Below, piece after piece: positions 7,377 through 10,521 of a DNA stretch of 10,521 nucleotides. The position numbers were made by a program, and so were the translations under genes. The notes beneath the pieces are model-generated. The model made no database searches and had not been told where the DNA came from. It saw nothing but the letters and a program-made list of their open reading frames with translations. This DNA comes from Alphaproteobacteria bacterium (GTDB lineage: Bacteria > Pseudomonadota > Alphaproteobacteria > Rhizobiales > Hyphomicrobiaceae): positions 1 through 10,521 of the forward strand of contig VBAB01000218.1 in assembly GCA_005888525.1 (NCBI GenBank), in the 5' to 3' direction. Positions within the stretch are counted from its first letter, which is position 1; every line of letters starts with the position of its first letter.

Positions 7377-7419
7377 GCTACGCGCAAATGAGCCGCAGCA
7401 CGGGGAGACTCCGCAATCC

Positions 7420-8748
7420 ATGGCCGCTGACACCGCGCAACCCGGAACGCGTGCCACATTGCTGGCGCTCTACGACGCAGCGGTCGCGGCGGCTCATCCC
7501 GACCTGTGCCTGCCTCCCCACCTGCCGCAGCCACCGCGGGATGGCCGGCTCTACGTTGTAGGGGCCGGCAAGGCCGCTGCTGCCATGGCCGTCGCCGCGG
7601 AGGCACATTACCGCGTCCTGGGCGTCCTCGACCGTGTCGCCGGGTTCACGACGGCCCCGCACGGCACACCCGAAGCGCTGCGCGTGCTGCGCCCCAGCGT
7701 CATCGCCGCCCTCTCCGCCCGGCACCCGACGCCCGACGAGGCTAGCGTGCATTCGGCTGAGCGGGCCCTTGCTCTCGTGGCAACCGCTACGAAGCGCGAT
7801 CTCGTCCTCGTGCTGCTGTCCGGCGGCGCTTCCGCGCTATGGGCCGCACCAGCTGCCGGGCTCACGCTCGCCGACAAGACGGGGCTGTCGCGCGGACTCC
7901 TCAAATGCGGCGCCGACATCCACGAGATGAACACCGTGCGGCGCCACGTCTCGCGCATCAAAGGTGGACGCCTTCGCAAGGCTACTGCTGCGCCCATGCT
8001 GACGCTCGCCATCTCCGACGTGCCCGGCGACGACCCGGCCACCATCGGTTCCGGCCCGACGGTTCCCGACCCCACCACGCTGGCCGACGCCCGCGCCGTG
8101 CTCACCCGCCGCCGCCCGGCCATGCTGGCCCTGGGTCTCACCCTGCCGGCGGCTGTCGAGGCGGCGCTGGCCGATCCGGCCAACGAGACGCCCAAGCCCG
8201 GCGATCCGGCCTTCGCCAGCGCCGAATACCGCATCATCGCCACCCCCGCCGCCTCGCTCGCTGCGGCGGCTGCGCTGGCAACGCGGCAGGGCTACGAGGT
8301 GGTCGATCTGGGCGACGGGCTGACCGGCGAGGCGCGCGAGGTGGCCCGCACGCATGCCGCCCTCGCGCGCGCGGCCAAGACCGCCGGCCGCAGGGTTGCC
8401 ATCATCAGCGGCGGCGAGCTCTCCGTGACGGTGCGCAACGCGCAGGGGCGCGGTGGGCGCAACCAGGAGTATACGTTGGCACTGGCTTTGGCGCTCGGCG
8501 GCCTCCCCGGCGTCTCTGCGCTGGCGGCCGACACGGATGGCATCGACGGGGGCAGCGGCCAGGTCACGGACCCGGCCGGCGCCGTGATCGAGGCGGGGAC
8601 GCTCGTAGGTGCGCGCCACCTCGACGCCCAGAAGTTCCTCGACAATAACGACGCCACCAGCTTCTTCGAGGCCGTCGGCGGGCTCATCATCCTTGGTCCC
8701 ACGCAGACAAACGTCAACGATTTCCGTGTCATCCTGGTCGACGCTTGA
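7420..8748 (+). CDS. gckA: Glycerate 2-kinase, MOFRL (GckA/TtuD) type
   Basis: This 442-residue enzyme should phosphorylate D-glycerate with ATP to 2-phosphoglycerate in the cytoplasm, as in serine-cycle, glyoxylate, hydroxypyruvate and tartrate use. The N-terminal DUF4147-type domain shows VVGAGKAAAAMA (46-57), SGGASALW (134-141), NTVRRHVSRIKGGRL (171-185) and SDVPGDDPATIGSGPTVP (199-216). The C-terminal MOFRL domain shows SGGELSVTV (330-338), GGRNQEYTLALAL (345-357), ADTDGIDGGSGQVTD (370-384) and the closing TNVNDFRVILV. The start chosen is ATG 7420, preceded by GGGGAG at 7402-7407, a slightly long spacing. An in-frame ATG at 7339 would add 27 residues translated from the repeat element, so it is unlikely. 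The gene is followed 17 nt later by the DUF1036 gene and then pyruvate kinase, probably as one transcript. Which glycerate pathway it serves cannot be told from this window. Confidence 0.9.
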   Translation: MAADTAQPGTRATLLALYDAAVAAAHPDLCLPPHLPQPPRDGRLYVVGAGKAAAAMAVAAEAHYRVLGVLDRVAGFTTAPHGTPEALRVLRPSVIAALSARHPTPDEASVHSAERALALVATATKRDLVLVLLSGGASALWAAPAAGLTLADKTGLSRGLLKCGADIHEMNTVRRHVSRIKGGRLRKATAAPMLTLAISDVPGDDPATIGSGPTVPDPTTLADARAVLTRRRPAMLALGLTLPAAVEAALADPANETPKPGDPAFASAEYRIIATPAASLAAAAALATRQGYEVVDLGDGLTGEAREVARTHAALARAAKTAGRRVAIISGGELSVTVRNAQGRGGRNQEYTLALALALGGLPGVSALAADTDGIDGGSGQVTDPAGAVIEAGTLVGARHLDAQKFLDNNDATSFFEAVGGLIILGPTQTNVNDFRVILVDA

Positions 8749-8765
8749 CTTGAAACGCTGAGCCG

Positions 8766-9209
8766 ATGCCCGCCATGCTGCCTCTCCTGGACGTGCTTGC
8801 GCGCTGCGCGGCTGCCGCTGTTGTGAGCAGCGTTGCGCTGGCGCCGTCAGCGCTTGCGGACCTGAAGCTCTGCAACACCACGTCGAGCCGCATCGGCGTC
8901 GCCATCGGGTACCAGGACCCCACCGGCTGGACCACCGAGGGCTGGTGGAACATCTCGGCGCAGACCTGCGAGACACTCTACAAGGGAACGCTTTCGAGCC
9001 GGTTCTATTATATCCACGCCATCGACTATGACCGCGGCGGAGAGTGGGCCGGCAAGTCCTTCATGTGCACCACCGACAAGACGTTCACGATCAGGGGGGT
9101 TCAGGATTGCGGCCGACGTGGCTATAAGAACACCGGCTTCTTCGAGGTGGACACGCAGGAATCCAAGGACTGGACCATCCGCCTCACCGACCCCAGCGAA
9201 AGGCGCTAA
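8766..9209 (+). CDS. Secreted DUF1036 family protein
   Basis: The 147-residue product begins with a hydrophobic signal segment (about residues 4-30) ending SALA, with likely cleavage before Asp32. The mature part opens DLKLCNTTSSRIGVAIGY, then WTTEGWWNI, TLSSRFYYIHAIDY and GYKNTGFFEVDT, the pattern of DUF1036 proteins. Four cysteines remain after cleavage (36, 68, 101, 115), enough for two disulfides in the periplasm. The function of the family is unknown. It lies 17 nt after the glycerate kinase gene and 3 nt before pyruvate kinase, so co-transcription is likely; DUF1036 next to pyk is a recurring alphaproteobacterial pairing (recalled). No clear ribosome-binding site is visible, and a second ATG at 8775 could be the start without changing the signal peptide call. 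Confidence 0.87.
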   Translation: MPAMLPLLDVLARCAAAAVVSSVALAPSALADLKLCNTTSSRIGVAIGYQDPTGWTTEGWWNISAQTCETLYKGTLSSRFYYIHAIDYDRGGEWAGKSFMCTTDKTFTIRGVQDCGRRGYKNTGFFEVDTQESKDWTIRLTDPSERR

Positions 9210-9212
9210 AGC

Positions 9213-10521
9213 ATGAGACGGACGAGGCGCGTCAAGATCGTCGCCACCCTCGGACCTGCGTCGTACGCCCCTGAGATGATCGAGCGCCTCTTCGAGGCCG
9301 GCGTCGACGTTTTCCGCATCAACATGAGCCACTCGCCCTTCGACCTGGTCAAGAAGGTGCATGCGGCCGTGCGCACGGCGGAAGCCAACTTCGGGCGGCC
9401 CATCGGCATCCTGTGCGACCTGCAGGGGCCCAAGTTCCGGGTCGGCAACATCGCCGGCGAGCGCATCGCATTGACCGAGGGCTCCACCTTCCGCTTCGAC
9501 ACCACAGAGAGCGAGGGCGGGTCGGAGCGGGTATTCCTGCCGCACCCGCAGATCTTCGAGGCGGTGGAGCCCGGCCACACCCTGCTGCTGGACGACGGCA
9601 AGATCCGCATGACGGTCATCGACAAGAAGCGCTCGAGCATCGATGCCACGGTACTGGTCGGCGGCACGCTCGCCAGCCGCAAGGGCATCAGCCTGCCCGA
9701 CACGGTGTTGCCGATCGGGCCCCTCACGGAGAAAGACAAGAAGGACCTCGACTTCGCCCTGCGCCTGGGCGTGGACTGGGTGGCGCTATCGTTCGTGCAG
9801 CGCGGCGAGGACGTGAAGCTGGCGCGCGAGCTGGTCGGCCAGGCGGCGTGGCTGATGTCGAAGATCGAGAAGCCCGCGGCCATCACCGACCTCGAAAGCA
9901 TCGTTGCCAACTCGGACGGCCTGATGGTGGCGCGCGGGGATCTGGGCGTCGAGCTTCCCGTGGAGCGCGTGCCCGGCTTGCAGAAGCAGATCGTCAGCAA
10001 AGCGCGCGCCGCCGGCAAGCCGGTGGTGGTCGCCACGCAGATGCTGGAGAGCATGATCAGCTCGCCGGTGCCGACGCGGGCCGAGGTGTCCGATGTGGCG
10101 ACCGCCGTGTTCGACGGGGCGGATGCCGTAATGCTGTCGGCGGAGTCCGCGGTCGGCAAGTACCCAATCGAGGCGATCCGCACCATGGACCGCATCGCCA
10201 TCGAGGCCGAGAAAGATCCAAGCTATGGCGCGCTTCTGCACGCGACGCGTACGCTGCCGCAGGCGACCGCCGCCGACGCCATCGCCGCCGCCGCCCACAG
10301 CATTGCCGATACGCTGAAGCTGGCTGCCATCATCTGCTACACGGCGACCGGCTCCACCGCGCTGCGCGTCGCCCGCGAGCGCCCGGGCCTGCCCGTCATC
10401 GCCCTCTCGCCGGTGCTGGCGACGGCCCGCAAGCTCGCGGCCGTGTGGGGCATGCATTGCGTGCTGACTGGCGACCCGGAGAACCAGGCGGCCATGGTGC
10501 GCAAGGCCTGCCGCATCGCCT
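9213..10521 (+). CDS. pyk: Pyruvate kinase, 3' end beyond window
   Basis: It catalyses PEP + ADP to pyruvate + ATP, the last step of glycolysis. The 436 residues present lack only the last 40 or so of a typical 470-480. Seen: RVKIVATLGPAS near the N-terminus; substrate and nucleotide residues Arg35, Asn37, Ser39 in FRINMSHS; Asp69 in CDLQGPKFRVG; the B-domain (about 75-170); catalytic Lys217 and metal ligand Glu219 in MSKIEKPAA; Asp243 in ARGDLGVE; Thr275 in ATQMLESM; and most of the C-terminal domain. Leu70, Gln71 and Lys74 occupy positions that in K+-dependent enzymes are Thr, Lys and Glu (rabbit muscle 113, 114, 117), so this copy should not need K+. The ATG lies 3 nt after the DUF1036 stop, with only a weak AAGG-type ribosome-binding site, consistent with coupled translation. 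No frame break is seen. Confidence 0.95.
   Translation, partial: MRRTRRVKIVATLGPASYAPEMIERLFEAGVDVFRINMSHSPFDLVKKVHAAVRTAEANFGRPIGILCDLQGPKFRVGNIAGERIALTEGSTFRFDTTESEGGSERVFLPHPQIFEAVEPGHTLLLDDGKIRMTVIDKKRSSIDATVLVGGTLASRKGISLPDTVLPIGPLTEKDKKDLDFALRLGVDWVALSFVQRGEDVKLARELVGQAAWLMSKIEKPAAITDLESIVANSDGLMVARGDLGVELPVERVPGLQKQIVSKARAAGKPVVVATQMLESMISSPVPTRAEVSDVATAVFDGADAVMLSAESAVGKYPIEAIRTMDRIAIEAEKDPSYGALLHATRTLPQATAADAIAAAAHSIADTLKLAAIICYTATGSTALRVARERPGLPVIALSPVLATARKLAAVWGMHCVLTGDPENQAAMVRKACRIA

Overview
This is a high-GC window whose gene families and neighbourhood look like an alphaproteobacterium, most likely Hyphomicrobiales/Rhizobiales. The clues are a GT21 ceramide-type glycosyltransferase, the grouping of N-formylglutamate amidohydrolase, DUF1244, DUF1036 and pyruvate kinase, and GC-rich palindromic intergenic repeats. 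No genus can be named from the sequence alone.

Layout. (1) 1-560, plus strand: the C-terminal part of a GT21 ceramide glucosyltransferase-like enzyme that begins before the window. (2) 561-860: a convergent, gene-free gap filled by a composite palindromic repeat (583-770). (3) 861-5816, minus strand: a four-gene operon read in the order ABC ATPase, ABC-2 permease (GldF-like), GldG-like auxiliary protein, DUF4340 protein. The genes overlap or lie 12 nt apart. The ATPase and permease are intact. The GldG-like and DUF4340 genes are each split by one reading-frame break. (4) 5817-6066: a leader region with a candidate minus-strand promoter whose -10 region lies inside a 14-bp palindrome. (5) 6067-7275, minus strand: one ORF joining an N-formylglutamate amidohydrolase domain to a DUF1244 domain. 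A strong ribosome-binding site and ATG are still present at the start of the DUF1244 part. (6) 7276-7419: a divergent gap with a second family of inverted repeats. (7) 7420-10521, plus strand: glycerate 2-kinase (MOFRL type), a secreted DUF1036 protein, and pyruvate kinase cut off by the window end.

How the genes may work together. The minus-strand operon should build an inner-membrane ABC-2 exporter with two membrane-anchored periplasmic accessory proteins (GldG-like and DUF4340). Its substrate is unknown, and the two frame breaks mean the complex is either defective or the assembly contains indel errors. The plus-strand cluster contains two enzymes of lower glycolysis: glycerate 2-kinase makes 2-phosphoglycerate, enolase (not in the window) would convert it to PEP, and pyruvate kinase makes pyruvate. 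The pyruvate kinase carries residues of the K+-independent class.

I did not find a clear new defence, mobile or RNA system. The most notable items are the amidohydrolase-DUF1244 fusion with its retained internal start, the paired frame breaks in one operon, and the two intergenic repeat structures.
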